Shown one piece after another: positions 16,970 through 26,736 of a stretch of DNA of 64,000 nt. Source of the stretch: Chromatocurvus halotolerans (GTDB lineage: Bacteria; Pseudomonadota; Gammaproteobacteria; Pseudomonadales; Halieaceae); NCBI RefSeq assembly GCF_004340525.1, contig NZ_SLWX01000005.1, forward strand, positions 124,001 to 188,000, in the 5' to 3' direction. Under the pieces are notes generated by a model. It saw only the letters and a list, made by a program, of their open reading frames with translations, had not been told where the DNA came from and searched no databases. Within the stretch, counting starts at the first letter, position 1, and every line of letters begins with the position of its first letter. The position numbers and the translations under genes were made by a program.

Positions 16970-18190
16970 TTACCTTACCATTGTGTTGAGATCGAAAATC
17001 GGCAGCAGAATGGCCAGCACGATCACCAGCACCATCCCGCCCATGAACACGACCATGAGCGGCTCGAACAGTCCCATCGCCGTGCCCAGGGTCATTTCCA
17101 GCTCGCGCTCCTGATTGTTCGCGCTGCGCGACAGCATGCTCTCGAGGGCCCCGCTGGATTCGCCACTGGCTACCATGTGTACCATCATCGGCGGAAACAT
17201 GCCGCTTTCGCCCAGCGCCCGACTCAGGCTCGCCCCCTCCTGCACACGCTCGGCCACGCGCTGGCTCTCCTCGCGCAGAATCAGGTTGACCAGCACCTGG
17301 CCGGCGATGCGCAGCGCATCCAGCAGCGGCACGCCGCTGGCCATGAGAATGCTCAGCGTGGACGCGAAGCGCGCGGTATCCATGGAGATCAGCAGTCGCG
17401 ACAGTCCCGGCACGCGCAGCAGAACGCCATGCCAGCGGCGCCGGCGCGCCGGCGCCTGCAGCGCACGGCGAACGCCAATAACCAGCGCCGCTGCGCCGAT
17501 CAGCAGCCAGATAATGGACTCGCGGAAAAAATCGCTGGTGGCGATCAGGCCGCGAGTGAGCAGCGGCAGCTCCCGACTGCTGTGGGCAAAGATGCCGATC
17601 AGTTCGGGCACCACGAAGACCATGAGCGCAATGACCACCGCCAGTGCAACACCCAGCAGGATGAAGGGGTAGATCATCGCCATCTTCAGCTTCTGCGCGG
17701 TATACCGGCGCTGCTCGGAGTAGTCCGCCAGCTGTTCCAGCACCGGCCCGAGAAAACCGGCGTGCTCCCCGGCGCTGACCATGGCGCGGTACATGTCGTT
17801 GAACACCTGGGGGAACTCACCCAGCGCATAGGCCAGCGTATGGCCCTCGGACACGCGGGAGCGCACCTGCAGCAGCAGGCCCTTGGTGGAGGCCTTGCGA
17901 CTCTGCTCCGCCGCCGCCTGCAGACAGTCGGCCAGCGGCAGGCCCGACTCCACCAGCGTGGCGAGCTGGCGCGTGAGCAGCGCGAGATCCCCGGCGCCGA
18001 CCCGTGGCCGGAACAGCCTTGTGCGCCAGCCACCGCTCAGGCTGACGCTGCGATTCGCCGTGGCAACCTCGACCGGGCGCAGCTTCTGCTGGCGCAGCTG
18101 CGCGCGCACACCGCGCTCGGAATCGCCTTCCAGTACGCCGCGGACCAGGCGACCCTCGGCGTTCAGCGCCTGATACCGGTAGGCCGTCAC
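16970..18190 (-). CDS. gspF: Type II secretion inner-membrane platform protein F
   Basis: GspF is the polytopic platform protein that transmits ATPase motion to the pseudopilus. The 406 residues contain two GspF repeats (about 65-190 and 270-390): LTRQLATLVESGLPLADCL opens the first and FASTLSILMASGVPLLDAL the second. Three membrane spans are visible (about 170-190, 220-240 and 375-400). The N-terminal cytoplasmic part (YRYQALNAEGR) is the usual beta domain. It sits 18 bases after gspE. PilC at 44 kb is its type IV pilus homologue. Confidence 0.95.
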   Translation of the reverse strand: MTAYRYQALNAEGRLVRGVLEGDSERGVRAQLRQQKLRPVEVATANRSVSLSGGWRTRLFRPRVGAGDLALLTRQLATLVESGLPLADCLQAAAEQSRKASTKGLLLQVRSRVSEGHTLAYALGEFPQVFNDMYRAMVSAGEHAGFLGPVLEQLADYSEQRRYTAQKLKMAMIYPFILLGVALAVVIALMVFVVPELIGIFAHSSRELPLLTRGLIATSDFFRESIIWLLIGAAALVIGVRRALQAPARRRRWHGVLLRVPGLSRLLISMDTARFASTLSILMASGVPLLDALRIAGQVLVNLILREESQRVAERVQEGASLSRALGESGMFPPMMVHMVASGESSGALESMLSRSANNQERELEMTLGTAMGLFEPLMVVFMGGMVLVIVLAILLPIFDLNTMVR

Positions 18191-18208
18191 GGTCGACGAC
18201 CCGCCGGT

Positions 18209-19765
18209 CTACACCAGTGACGTGACACGCAGGACCTCTTCCAGGCTGGTCTGACCGCTGAGAACCCGGGCGCGACCATCGTCCTGGATACCGGCGTGCT
18301 GCGCGCGGGCTTCCCGCAGCATGTCCTGCTCACTGGCGCCTTCGTGAATCATGGCGCGCAGGCGGTCGCGGATCTCGATAAGCTCATAGATGCCGGCGCG
18401 GCCCCGATAGCCCGTATTGTTGCAGGCGTCGCAGCCCTCCGGGTGATATAGTGTGACGTCGCCGCTGCCGTCACCGTGTCTGCCGTGGCTGTCATCGCCG
18501 AGACCCAGCAGCTCGCGCTCACCCGCCGTGGCCGGCGCCGCGCGGCGACACTGCGGGCAGAGCACCCGCACCAGCCGCTGCGCCATGACCCCGATCAGAC
18601 TGGACGACAGCAGAAAGGGCTCGATACCCATGTCCTGCAGACGCGTGACAGCGCCGATGGCGGTATTGGTGTGCAGGGTGGAGAGCACCAGATGCCCGGT
18701 CAGGGAGGCCTGCACCGCAATTTCCGCCGTTTCCAGGTCGCGTATCTCGCCCACCATGACCACGTCCGGGTCCTGGCGCAGAATAGCGCGCAGTCCGCGG
18801 GCAAAGGTCATGTCGACCTTGGTATTGACCTGGGTCTGGCCGATGCCCGGCAGCATGTATTCCACCGGGTCTTCGATGGTCAGGATATTGCTGGCGCTGT
18901 CGTTGATCTCGGACAGGCCAGCATACAGGGTAGTGGTCTTGCCGGAGCCGGTCGGCCCGGTAACCAGAATGATCCCGTGGGGACTGCGCAGCGCCCGGCG
19001 GAAGCCGGCGAGCACCGCCTCGGGCATGCCCAGCTGGGCGAGCTCCAGCTGCCCCGCCTGCTTGTCCAGCAGGCGCAGAACCACGCGCTCACCGTAGGCA
19101 GAGGGAATGGTCGACATGCGGATATCCACCGCGTGACCGGCAATGCGAATGGAGATTCGCCCATCCTGGGGCACGCGCTTCTCGGCGATATCCAGCCTGG
19201 CCATCACCTTGAGCCGCGACACCAGCAGCGGCCCCAGCATGCGCTTGGGCGACAGCACCTCGGTGAGCACCCCGTCCACGCGATAACGCACGCTGAGCCG
19301 GTGCTCGAAAGTCTCGATGTGGACATCGGAAGCCTGATCACGCACGGCCTGGGACAGAATGGCATTGATCAGGCGGATGATCGGTGCATCGTCCTCGGCA
19401 TCCATGAGATCGCCGCCGTCGGGAATCTCGTCCGCCAGCCGGCTCAGATCCACGTCGGCGCTGATGTCCTCGGCCATCTGCACCGCTTCGCTATTGTCCC
19501 GCTGATAGGCCTTGCTCAGGCGCCGCTGGAACGCCTCCGGGGCGAGGGACTCGAGGCGGTAACTCCGGTCCAGGACCCGCCGCAGTTCCATCAGCACATC
19601 GGCAGACAGGGGCTCGCGATGGTAGACGACCGGACTGCCGCCCGGCACCGCCTCGACCAGAACTCCGTGCTGCTTGGCGTAGGTAAAAGGCAGCCGGCCA
19701 ACAGCGACGTCTGCCGCGGGCGCTGCCGGCTCGGAAAATGCCTGCAGGGCGTGGCCTGTGCTCAT
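18209..19765 (-). CDS. gspE: Type II secretion ATPase E
   Basis: GspE is the hexameric cytoplasmic ATPase that drives the pseudopilus. The N-terminal domain (about 30-110) is followed by the core: Walker [10 protein letters not shown] starting at Gly270, the Asp box [13 protein letters not shown], Walker [15 protein letters not shown], and the His box [13 protein letters not shown] zinc-binding CxxC pair (CPQC, then CDAC) is present, and the loop between the pairs carries an added [13 protein letters not shown] run rich in His, Asp and Gly. Length is 518. Its start overlaps the gspD stop by 4 bases. Confidence 0.96.
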   Translation of the reverse strand: MSTGHALQAFSEPAAPAADVAVGRLPFTYAKQHGVLVEAVPGGSPVVYHREPLSADVLMELRRVLDRSYRLESLAPEAFQRRLSKAYQRDNSEAVQMAEDISADVDLSRLADEIPDGGDLMDAEDDAPIIRLINAILSQAVRDQASDVHIETFEHRLSVRYRVDGVLTEVLSPKRMLGPLLVSRLKVMARLDIAEKRVPQDGRISIRIAGHAVDIRMSTIPSAYGERVVLRLLDKQAGQLELAQLGMPEAVLAGFRRALRSPHGIILVTGPTGSGKTTTLYAGLSEINDSASNILTIEDPVEYMLPGIGQTQVNTKVDMTFARGLRAILRQDPDVVMVGEIRDLETAEIAVQASLTGHLVLSTLHTNTAIGAVTRLQDMGIEPFLLSSSLIGVMAQRLVRVLCPQCRRAAPATAGERELLGLGDDSHGRHGDGSGDVTLYHPEGCDACNNTGYRGRAGIYELIEIRDRLRAMIHEGASEQDMLREARAQHAGIQDDGRARVLSGQTSLEEVLRVTSLV

Positions 19766-21816
19766 TGTGGCCCCCGCGTCTCTCCGGCGGCATCCTCGCG
19801 CAATTCCTCAAGCTCGCGTATCTGCGCTTCCCACTCCGGCAACACCGGTATCTTGCTGTCATCCAGCCGCAGCAGGCCGCGCTCGCGACGCTGCATCTGC
19901 TGATCGCGGATGTAGCGGTACTTCTCGCCGGTGGCATCGTTCATGCGTGCGTCGTCGCGGATAATCGTCGGGCGGATGAAAATCAGCAGGTTGGTCTTGA
20001 TCACCTGGGCCGACTCATTGCGGAACAGACGTCCCAGCAGGGGGATGTCACCCAGCAAGGGCACTTTCTGCATACGGTCCTGCACATCATCCTTGATCAG
20101 GCCGCCGAGCACGACGATGCGGCCATCCCGCGCCAGTACCTTGGTCTGTATCTTGCGCTCGTTGGTGATCAGGTCGGTGGCCTCCAGACCCGTCAGGCTG
20201 GACACCTCCTGCTCGATATCCAGCACCACGGCATCGCCGTCGTTGACATGCGGCTTGACCGTCAGGGTGATGCCGACATTCTCGCGCTGGATGGTCTGGA
20301 AGGGGTTCTGGGCGCCGTCGCCGCCGGCTCCGGTATTGGTGAACGATCCGGTCACGAAGGGCACGTTCTGGCCAACCGTAATGTAGGCCTCCTGATTGTC
20401 CAGCGTCAGCAGACTCGGCGTCGACAGGATATTGGCGTTGGTCTGGCTTTCCAGGGCATTCAGGATCACCGTCATGCTCAGCTCGTCGTCGACACTGCCC
20501 CAGCCCAGGGACAGCCCCGAGGACTGCGCCAGTGCGGCGGCAAGGTTGCCGACGTTGAAGTCGCCGGTCTGCAGCCCGCCGTCATCGCCGCCGCCGGGAG
20601 GCACAATGGCACCGGCAATGCGACGCGCGCGCGGGTCGTTGGTATCGATATTGCTGCCGAAAACGCCATCGTCATTGGCGAACAGCCATTGCAGACCGAG
20701 ATCGGCGCCGTCGTTGATCTCCATCTCGACGATAATGGCCTCCACCAGCACCTGGGCACGACGGATATCCAGCCGGCGGATCACCGCCTCCATGGCGGCC
20801 ATCTGGTCCGGCTCGGCGGTGATGATCAGGCTGTTGGTGTCCTCGTCAGCCTCGATACTGCTGCCGCTGCGCCGGCCCGCTGCGGCGCCCCCCTCCCCCG
20901 GCGAACTTCGCGAACCCTGGGACAGGTTCTGCATGACGCGGGACAGCACCTCTGCTACCGCCGGGGCATTGGCGTATTCCAGGTAGACGACCCGCACGTT
21001 GCCCGTCTGCTCGAGCGGTGTATCGAGGTAGGCAATGAGCACGTTGATGCGCGCCCGCTGCAGTTCGTCGCCCGTGACAAGCACGCTGTTGGTGCGCGTG
21101 TCGGGCACCAGCAGCACTTCCGGCTCCGGCCCCTCTGAGCCCTGTTCGGGCCGGTTCAGCTTCTCCAGCATCGAGACCACATCCCCCGCCACCGCGTGTT
21201 TCAGCGGCACGACATCCGTCTCCTGGGTGGCCGACGTGTCCATGCGCTGGATGATTTCGGTAATGCGCCGGATATTCGCCGCCGTGTCGGACATAATGAT
21301 GGCGTTGCTCGGCGCGTAGGCCGCCATGTGCGCCTGCTGCGGCACCAGCGGGCGCAGCACGGGAATCAGCTTGGATGCCGAGATGTTCTCGAGCCGGATC
21401 ACCTGTGTGACATATTCGTCGGACACCCGCGATGCGTTCTCCCGGTCAACGGGCAGGGACGCCGAGCGGGCATCCTTGCTCTGTATCACTCGCACCACGT
21501 TGCCGGAGCGCACGGCGGTAAAGCCGTGGACATCGAGAATCGACAGAAACAGGTCATACAGTTCGGCGCGGGCAATGGGTTTGTTGGAGACGACTCTTAC
21601 CTTGCCCTTGACGCCAGGGTCGACAACGATGGTGGTGTCGGTCACCTCGGCCACGAACTGGATCAGCTCCTGGATATCCGTGTCTTTCAGATTGACCGTG
21701 AAATCCTGCGCCGTTACCGTCCCCGCGCAGAGTGACATCGCCAGTGCCGCCAGGCAGAGGCGAAGTTTTCCTGACCACCGCGGCCGCCGCGCAATGTCAC
21801 AGTCTGTCAGTTTCAT
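19762..21816 (-). CDS. gspD: Type II secretion outer-membrane secretin D
   Basis: GspD forms the outer-membrane channel of the system. A signal peptide (ending TVTAQD, about residue 36) leads to the N0 domain ([20 protein letters not shown]), then N1-N3 repeats with the [17 protein letters not shown] and [15 protein letters not shown] blocks. The C-terminal secretin barrel contains [26 protein letters not shown] and [10 protein letters not shown]. The length of 684 is typical. Pilotin or S-domain dependence cannot be judged. It overlaps both gspC and gspE by 4 bases. Confidence 0.96.
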   Translation of the reverse strand: MKLTDCDIARRPRWSGKLRLCLAALAMSLCAGTVTAQDFTVNLKDTDIQELIQFVAEVTDTTIVVDPGVKGKVRVVSNKPIARAELYDLFLSILDVHGFTAVRSGNVVRVIQSKDARSASLPVDRENASRVSDEYVTQVIRLENISASKLIPVLRPLVPQQAHMAAYAPSNAIIMSDTAANIRRITEIIQRMDTSATQETDVVPLKHAVAGDVVSMLEKLNRPEQGSEGPEPEVLLVPDTRTNSVLVTGDELQRARINVLIAYLDTPLEQTGNVRVVYLEYANAPAVAEVLSRVMQNLSQGSRSSPGEGGAAAGRRSGSSIEADEDTNSLIITAEPDQMAAMEAVIRRLDIRRAQVLVEAIIVEMEINDGADLGLQWLFANDDGVFGSNIDTNDPRARRIAGAIVPPGGGDDGGLQTGDFNVGNLAAALAQSSGLSLGWGSVDDELSMTVILNALESQTNANILSTPSLLTLDNQEAYITVGQNVPFVTGSFTNTGAGGDGAQNPFQTIQRENVGITLTVKPHVNDGDAVVLDIEQEVSSLTGLEATDLITNERKIQTKVLARDGRIVVLGGLIKDDVQDRMQKVPLLGDIPLLGRLFRNESAQVIKTNLLIFIRPTIIRDDARMNDATGEKYRYIRDQQMQRRERGLLRLDDSKIPVLPEWEAQIRELEELREDAAGETRGPQ

Positions 21817-22853
21817 TCACCCTTCCCGTTGTCGGGCAGTTGCACACTCAGCACAAGCTCGCTCCCGTTTCGCTGTAGTTCAAACACCGCTGAGCGCTCG
21901 TCGCGCATGGCCTGATAGAGCCGCAGGGTATTGGCCGGATCGCTGAGCGACAGCCCGTTGACGGACGTTACAACATCCCCCGCCTCGAATCCCAGTGCCG
22001 TGAAATCGTCGCTGGCGCGCCCCGGCGACAGTCGATACCCGACCAGGTCACCGCCGCTGCGCACCGGGGCAACCTGCACCACCTCGGCCAGCGACTGTGG
22101 ATCGCTGTACAGGCGGTCGCGGTACTGCGCCGCCAGTGCCGGCCTCTCAACCTGCTGTGTCCGGGGTGACGCCGGTGGCGCAGCCGTGTCGGCGGCTCCC
22201 CGGCCCCGGCTGCGATTGTCCGCCTGCCGGGACAATGCACTCTCCTCGAACAACAGCAGCAGTTCGTAGCTGCCCGCATTATCAATCACCGCCCGGGACG
22301 GCAGCACCTTTGCCAGCCGCACCCGACCTGGCACCGGGAGGTCGTCACCGACGGCATAAACCGCCTGCTCGCCGCGGTGTTCAATCATGGCGTAGCCCAG
22401 CCCGTCGTCGCTGGAGGACACCACGCCGCGCAGCAGCAGCGGCAGACGGGATTCGCGCGCCTCGTCTTCAATGCCTGCACGATCGCCAAGCGCCGCCACG
22501 CGCCGCGCCTCCAGCTGCGCCAGCGCCTCCTCGCTGGCGCTGTCGGGGTCACCGAACAGGTGCCAGCCGGCAACGCGATCGATATCGACCGAGGCTGCGG
22601 GCGCGGCGCTGACAGACTGACGCAGGGGATTGATGATCGTGCCCAGGGGCGGCACCGACATTTGCGGCGACGGCATCCATGACCAGGCAATGCTGACCAG
22701 CGACAGTGTGCACCAGAGCGCGGCAAGCAATACTACAAGACGCTGCAGACGGTGCAGCGCCGGCGCTTGCGAGAGCCTTGCCATGGCGGACTCAAGCAGG
22801 CGCGATAGCGCCTCGCCCGACGCGCCCAGCCTGTCACGCCACCCCTGCACCAT
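21813..22853 (-). CDS. gspC: Type II secretion inner-membrane protein C
   Basis: GspC links the inner-membrane platform to the secretin. The 346-residue protein has one membrane span (about 35-58), a homology-region domain around VAGWHLFGDPDSASEEA to YAVGDDLPVPGRVRLAKVLPS, and a C-terminal PDZ domain (about 255-340: DFTALGFEAGDVVTSVNGLSLSDP). A strong GGAGG Shine-Dalgarno lies 6 bases before the ATG. It is the first gene of the operon; a repeated ATTGTGA sequence 77-94 bases upstream may regulate it. Confidence 0.93.
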   Translation of the reverse strand: MVQGWRDRLGASGEALSRLLESAMARLSQAPALHRLQRLVVLLAALWCTLSLVSIAWSWMPSPQMSVPPLGTIINPLRQSVSAAPAASVDIDRVAGWHLFGDPDSASEEALAQLEARRVAALGDRAGIEDEARESRLPLLLRGVVSSSDDGLGYAMIEHRGEQAVYAVGDDLPVPGRVRLAKVLPSRAVIDNAGSYELLLLFEESALSRQADNRSRGRGAADTAAPPASPRTQQVERPALAAQYRDRLYSDPQSLAEVVQVAPVRSGGDLVGYRLSPGRASDDFTALGFEAGDVVTSVNGLSLSDPANTLRLYQAMRDERSAVFELQRNGSELVLSVQLPDNGKGE

Positions 22854-22929
22854 GCTGTCCTCCGCGCGTCACGTCACCACCGGGAGTCGCCTGCGGCGGT
22901 CTGCACCGGGGCGCCCATTTAATGGCAAA

Positions 22930-22947
22930 ATTGTGACACTATTGTGA
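22930..22947. promoter_or_regulatory. Candidate operator: two ATTGTGA direct repeats upstream of gspC
   Basis: ATTGTGA occurs at 22930-22936 and again at 22941-22947, giving an 11-base period, one helical turn. The pair lies in the 161-base gap between gspC and sat, 77 bases before the gspC start. It could bind an activator or repressor of the gsp operon. No regulator is assigned, and chance occurrence is not excluded. Confidence 0.35.
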
Positions 22948-23014
22948 ACCTGCAGCCATCTGCCCGGCCACGTGTTCCTCACCGGGCAGCGCGACAGCGC
23001 TGCGGTGATGGCCC

Positions 23015-24214
23015 TCAGGCTCCGCTGCGCTGCTGGGTGCGCTGATAGTAGGCCATGAGTATCTCGGCCACTTCGGGCCGCGAGAACTCCGGTGGCGGCG
23101 CGATGCCCTCACTCAGCATTTCGCGCACCCGGGTACCCGACAGGAGTACGAAATCCTCCTTGTCGTGATCGGGGGCGTCGCGCATCATCACCACGCGGTC
23201 GAGCTTGTTGCTGTAGGCCGTGTGGTCAGCGCGGTAGATGTCCAGCTTCAGAGCGCCCTTGGGAACCTCATCGTCGAAGATCTGCTGGGCGTCGAAGCCG
23301 CCGTAGTAATCGCCGACACCGGCGTGGTCCCGACCCACAATCAGGTGGGTGCAGCCACAGTTCTGGCGGAATACCGCATGCAGCACGGCTTCGCGCGGGC
23401 CGGCGTAGAGCATGTCAAAGCCATAGCCGGTAATCATGACTGTATTGGGCGGGAAATAGACGTCGACCATCTTGCGGATCGCGGCGTCGCGGACATCCGC
23501 CGGAATGTCGCCGGGCTTCAGTTTGCCCAGCAGCATGTGAATCAGGATGCCATCGGCGTCCAGATCCTCCATCGCCATGCGACACAGCTCCTCGTGGGCC
23601 CGATGCATGGGGTTGCGCGTCTGGAAGGCCACCACCCGCTGCCAGCCGCGTGACGCGATTTCCTCGCGTATCTGTCCTGCCGTGCGGAAGGTGTCGGGAA
23701 ACTCCGTGACGAAGTAGGAGAAGTTGAGTACCCGGATCGGTCCCGACAGCAGGCGCCGCCCCAGCGAGGTAAAGGTTTTCAGGCCGGGATGCTCCGGGTC
23801 GCGGGTGCGGAAAATATTTTCGGCCATGTCCCAGACCTGGGCATCGCTGACCTCGTCCACACCCTCGACGTCCATCACCGCCAGCACCGGGTGTCCCGCA
23901 ACGTTGGGGTCGCGCAGCGCGATGCGGTCACCGGCGCTGATGCCGGCATCGTCAGTGAAATTGACAATGGGCACCGGCCAGAACAGGCCATCGCTGGTGT
24001 GCAGCGTCTCGGCGACCGATTGCGCATCCGCCAGGGACATGTAGCCGGTCAGCGGATTGAAGTAACCGGCGCCGAGCATCACGGCATTGGCCGCGGCGGC
24101 GGAGTTCAGCAGCAGGGACGGCAGCGTGTCAGCTTCCCGTGCCAGCGCGTCGCGCTCGCCGGCGTCGTCGACATAGAGGGCATTGAGTTGTTCGGATCCG
24201 TGGGGGCTGATCAT
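23015..24214 (-). CDS. sat: ATP sulfurylase, single-chain Sat type
   Basis: The enzyme makes adenosine 5'-phosphosulfate (APS) from ATP and sulfate. The ATG at 24214 (MISPHGSEQLN) has AAGGAG 6 bases upstream; the frame runs open to 24577, but that part overlaps cysC and is not the gene. The 399-residue protein has the PUA-like N-terminal domain and the catalytic domain with AFQTRNPMHRAHEEL (the nucleotide-binding RNP..H..H motif), GRDHAGVGDYYGGFDAQ, and the final FVLLSGTRVREML. It is the monomeric Sat type, not the heterodimeric CysDN. It pairs with cysC 49 bases upstream. Confidence 0.96.
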   Translation of the reverse strand: MISPHGSEQLNALYVDDAGERDALAREADTLPSLLLNSAAAANAVMLGAGYFNPLTGYMSLADAQSVAETLHTSDGLFWPVPIVNFTDDAGISAGDRIALRDPNVAGHPVLAVMDVEGVDEVSDAQVWDMAENIFRTRDPEHPGLKTFTSLGRRLLSGPIRVLNFSYFVTEFPDTFRTAGQIREEIASRGWQRVVAFQTRNPMHRAHEELCRMAMEDLDADGILIHMLLGKLKPGDIPADVRDAAIRKMVDVYFPPNTVMITGYGFDMLYAGPREAVLHAVFRQNCGCTHLIVGRDHAGVGDYYGGFDAQQIFDDEVPKGALKLDIYRADHTAYSNKLDRVVMMRDAPDHDKEDFVLLSGTRVREMLSEGIAPPPEFSRPEVAEILMAYYQRTQQRSGA

Positions 24215-24263
24215 GGATATCTCCTTTCGATTCGGGGTCCGGCGCAGGCCTGGTGTTGGGCCG

Positions 24264-24884
24264 CTACGCTGCGGGAATGATGTGTCGCTGGCGCAGCAGC
24301 GCCAGAATCTCCGCCACTTCCTCGTCGAGACTCTGGCGTTCGGAGTGCAGATGGACTTCGGGTGCCTGCGGCGCCTCGTAGGGATCATCAATGCCGGTAA
24401 AGTTCTTGATCTCGCCCGCCCGGGCCTTTTTGTACAGTCCCTTGGGATCGCGCGCCTCGGCGTCAGCAAGCGGGCAGTCGACGTAGACCTCGATGAAATC
24501 CATGCCCGCTTCCTCGTGCAGCGCGCGCACCTGGTCGCGATCTGCCGCGTAGGGGCTGATGAAGCTGCTGAGGGCAATCACGCCGCTGTCGACAAACAGC
24601 TTGGCAACCTCGCCAACGCGACGGATGTTTTCCGTGCGATCCTCGGCGCTGAAGCCGAGATTCCTGTTGATGCCGAGACGCACATTGTCCCCATCGAGGC
24701 GGTAGGACAGCACACCGAGCTTGTGCAGAACACCCTCCAGCTCTACCGCGACGGTGCTCTTGCCGCTACCGGAAAGGCCGGTGAACCAGATGGTGGCGCC
24801 GCGATGCCCGAGCAGACCGGCACGTTCGCCGCGCCCGATATCGCCCTCGTGCCAGTGCACATTGGTTGCCTTCTGCTCCACCAT
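24264..24884 (-). CDS. cysC: APS kinase
   Basis: CysC phosphorylates APS to PAPS, the donor for sulfate reduction or sulfation. The ATG at 24884 ([14 protein letters not shown]) has a GAGGAGAGGA run upstream. The P-loop GLSGSGKST is at 36-44, followed by [17 protein letters not shown] (APS site), [13 protein letters not shown] and [19 protein letters not shown], the usual APS-kinase lid. Length is 206. Downstream on the same strand is sat, so both steps of PAPS synthesis are probably cotranscribed; no PAPS reductase or sulfotransferase lies in the window. Confidence 0.96.
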   Translation of the reverse strand: MVEQKATNVHWHEGDIGRGERAGLLGHRGATIWFTGLSGSGKSTVAVELEGVLHKLGVLSYRLDGDNVRLGINRNLGFSAEDRTENIRRVGEVAKLFVDSGVIALSSFISPYAADRDQVRALHEEAGMDFIEVYVDCPLADAEARDPKGLYKKARAGEIKNFTGIDDPYEAPQAPEVHLHSERQSLDEEVAEILALLRQRHIIPAA

Positions 24885-24969
24885 GGTCTTTCCTCTCCTC
24901 GTCACAAATTGGCGGCGACAGGCACCGCTTACCGGGTTACGCCCTGACAGGGGCCAGTCTCTGGCGCGG

Positions 24970-25146
24970 CTAGCGCCAGTAGAAATCGACAATCGACAGC
25001 ACCAGGGCCGCACCGACCAGCGGTATCAGCCAGCGCCGCAGGCGCGCCATCTGCTCGGGGCTGCCGGGTTTGGCAAAGCGCTCACCCAGAACCACCATGA
25101 GGGCGACGGCAGCGAAGATCAGCAGCAACAGCATCAGCAGATTCAT
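24970..25146 (-). CDS. Small membrane protein (58 aa), function unknown
   Basis: From the ATG at 25146 the product starts [20 protein letters not shown], a membrane span. A basic cytoplasmic or loop segment ([17 protein letters not shown]) and a second span ending in VDFYWR follow. A GAGGAA Shine-Dalgarno lies about 8 bases upstream. Two-span hairpin topology is likely. The frame is open upstream to 25251, but that part lacks a membrane pattern or ribosome site. It precedes cysC on the same strand by 85 bases. No family name is recognised. Confidence 0.6.
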   Translation of the reverse strand: MNLLMLLLLIFAAVALMVVLGERFAKPGSPEQMARLRRWLIPLVGAALVLSIVDFYWR

Positions 25147-25273
25147 AGGCGATTCTTCCTCGGCTTTCCCAACGGGCAATCGAGCGGAGAAACTGGCCCG
25201 GGAAGGTGCGAAATGGCGCGTTATACTAGCACGCAGGGGCCCGGGAATCACAGCCTCGGGCCGCCACCGGCGG

Positions 25274-26371
25274 TCAGATCATGAGGGCGCCCAGCCGGGA
25301 AATGCTGACACCGTTACCGCCGCGCCTCACGGTCTTGGTCAGCGCAGAGGATGCTTCGGACTCCAGCATCGCCACCAGCCGCTCGCGGCTGTCAGAAGGC
25401 AGGGTTGCGGGATCCCAGCTGACGACCCCGATGCTGAATGTGCTGTACAGTACGCCACCGCGACCGTCATCGATGGCGAAATCCCGGATGTCGCTGCACA
25501 GACGCTCGCCGATATCGTGGCCATGCGGCTCGCTGCAGGCCGGCAGAAGCACACCGAATTGATCGTCCTCCACCCGCGACAGATGGTCGGTCTCCCGCAG
25601 ACAGGAGGCCACGCGCTGTGCCAGGCGCCGCATCAGGAAGCGACAGGCCGCCTCGCCGTAGTGACTGCAGAGGTCATCGAGGTTATCCACTTTGATGCGC
25701 AGCACGGACAGGGGCTGTGCCGTGCGCAGGGCGCGTGCAATCTCGCGCTCGAGCACGCGCTGGAAGGCGCGCGAATTGCCGACACCGGTCTCAGCATCCA
25801 GCAGCATCAGCCCATCCGCCTTGTCCCGGCGCAATGCGCGCTGCAGCGACAGGGATACACCGTGCATGAGGCTTTGCAGCAGCTTGAGCTCGGCACGGCC
25901 GCCACCGGGCGCCTCCTGGGCGAGGCCCAGATGGTAGCTGCCGGCCAGTCGCCCCTCATCCAGCAGGGGGATCAACACGGCCCCGTTCGCCGAGGGAGCC
26001 CAGGGAAGCACCCGGAACATGCGCTCATCCGCAAAATCGATAATCTCGATCTGCGGGGTGGAGGCATACAGCGCCTGCAGCGCCAGGGAGTCGTTGCTCA
26101 GGGTGAGACCGCGATTCTCAGCCAGGGATGCCGGCAGCGCACGACCGATGTCGCCGTCGGCATCCAGCAGGTGCAGCTCAGCCGCCGGTGCACCCAGGCT
26201 GACGGGCAGTTGCGACAGCAGGAACAGCATCAACTCGGGAAGCGCATCATCCGCCTGCAGCCTGTGATGGGCATCGAGGACGCCGGTCAGGAGATCGCTG
26301 TTCACGGCAATATCGTCGCCATGGCTCCGGCCTGCGCCGGCGGGTGACGCCGTCACCGGCTTGTCAGACAT
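25274..26371 (-). CDS. Sensor-like protein with degenerate GGDEF domain
   Basis: The 365-residue protein has an N-terminal GAF/DUF484-like domain (about 30-180) and a C-terminal diguanylate-cyclase fold (about 195-350). The fold is recognisable from DAETGVGNSRAFQ and YSTFSIGVVSW. The catalytic GGDEF loop reads VEDDQF, with both glycines and the catalytic acidic pair altered, so it is unlikely to make cyclic di-GMP. The RxxD inhibitory site is not evident. There is no membrane span or signal peptide. The start is ATG at 26371, or three codons earlier. It is divergent from the TPP-riboswitch operon. A binding or scaffold role is inference. Confidence 0.8.
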   Translation of the reverse strand: MSDKPVTASPAGAGRSHGDDIAVNSDLLTGVLDAHHRLQADDALPELMLFLLSQLPVSLGAPAAELHLLDADGDIGRALPASLAENRGLTLSNDSLALQALYASTPQIEIIDFADERMFRVLPWAPSANGAVLIPLLDEGRLAGSYHLGLAQEAPGGGRAELKLLQSLMHGVSLSLQRALRRDKADGLMLLDAETGVGNSRAFQRVLEREIARALRTAQPLSVLRIKVDNLDDLCSHYGEAACRFLMRRLAQRVASCLRETDHLSRVEDDQFGVLLPACSEPHGHDIGERLCSDIRDFAIDDGRGGVLYSTFSIGVVSWDPATLPSDSRERLVAMLESEASSALTKTVRRGGNGVSISRLGALMI

Positions 26372-26558
26372 ACCGCACACCCACCCTCATTGCCTGTCTC
26401 CTTTCACGCACGCGTCAGCGTGCACGTCGCCCGCCAGTAATCGCAGTATGCCCACTACCCGCGCCCGCGCCAACGCTCTGCGACTGCCGTGTGCCACAGC
26501 AAGCGTCATGGCGACAGGTAATGAGACGCTCGTCACAAAAATCGGCAATGCCACGTTA

Positions 26559-26587
26559 TTGCGAGAGCCGCCGCGGCGCACTATACT
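26559..26587 (+). promoter_or_regulatory. Sigma-70-like promoter of the TPP-riboswitch operon
   Basis: TTGCGA (26559-26564) and TATACT (26582-26587) are separated by the optimal 17 bases and end about 10 bases before the riboswitch aptamer. That places transcription start just upstream of helix P1. The remainder of the gap back to the GGDEF gene (26372-26558) shows no gene or clear site. Confidence 0.65.
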
Positions 26588-26597
26588 CGCGCCGCAA

Positions 26598-26679
26598 ACC
26601 AAGGGGAGGCCCCAGGCCTGAGACGCTCCACGAGCGGACCCTTCGAACCTGATCCGGATCATACCGGCGTAGGGATGGT
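26598..26679 (+). ncRNA. TPP (thiamin pyrophosphate) riboswitch
   Basis: The conserved THI-box core is present in order: CCTGAGA (26617-26623), ACCCTTCGAACCTGATCCGG (26638-26657), and CCGGCGTAGGGAT (26664-26676). A P1 helix can close the aptamer (ACCA at 26598-26601 with TGGT at 26676-26679). The 57 bases between it and the TonB-receptor ATG contain CTCCCG (26699-26704), which can pair with CGGGAG (26723-26728), the Shine-Dalgarno. This suggests that binding of TPP blocks translation initiation. It controls a TonB receptor, a kinase and ketopantoate reductase. Confidence 0.93.
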
Positions 26680-26736
26680 GATCGCAGCTCCTGCTCTCCT
26701 CCCGCGCCATTCTCAGCTTTGACGGGAGTGAAGCGC

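Noticed and set aside
24215-24577. Upstream extension of sat into the cysC region
   Set aside because: The extension is Arg/Thr-rich, overlaps cysC, and the ATG at 24214 has a strong Shine-Dalgarno and the correct N-terminus.
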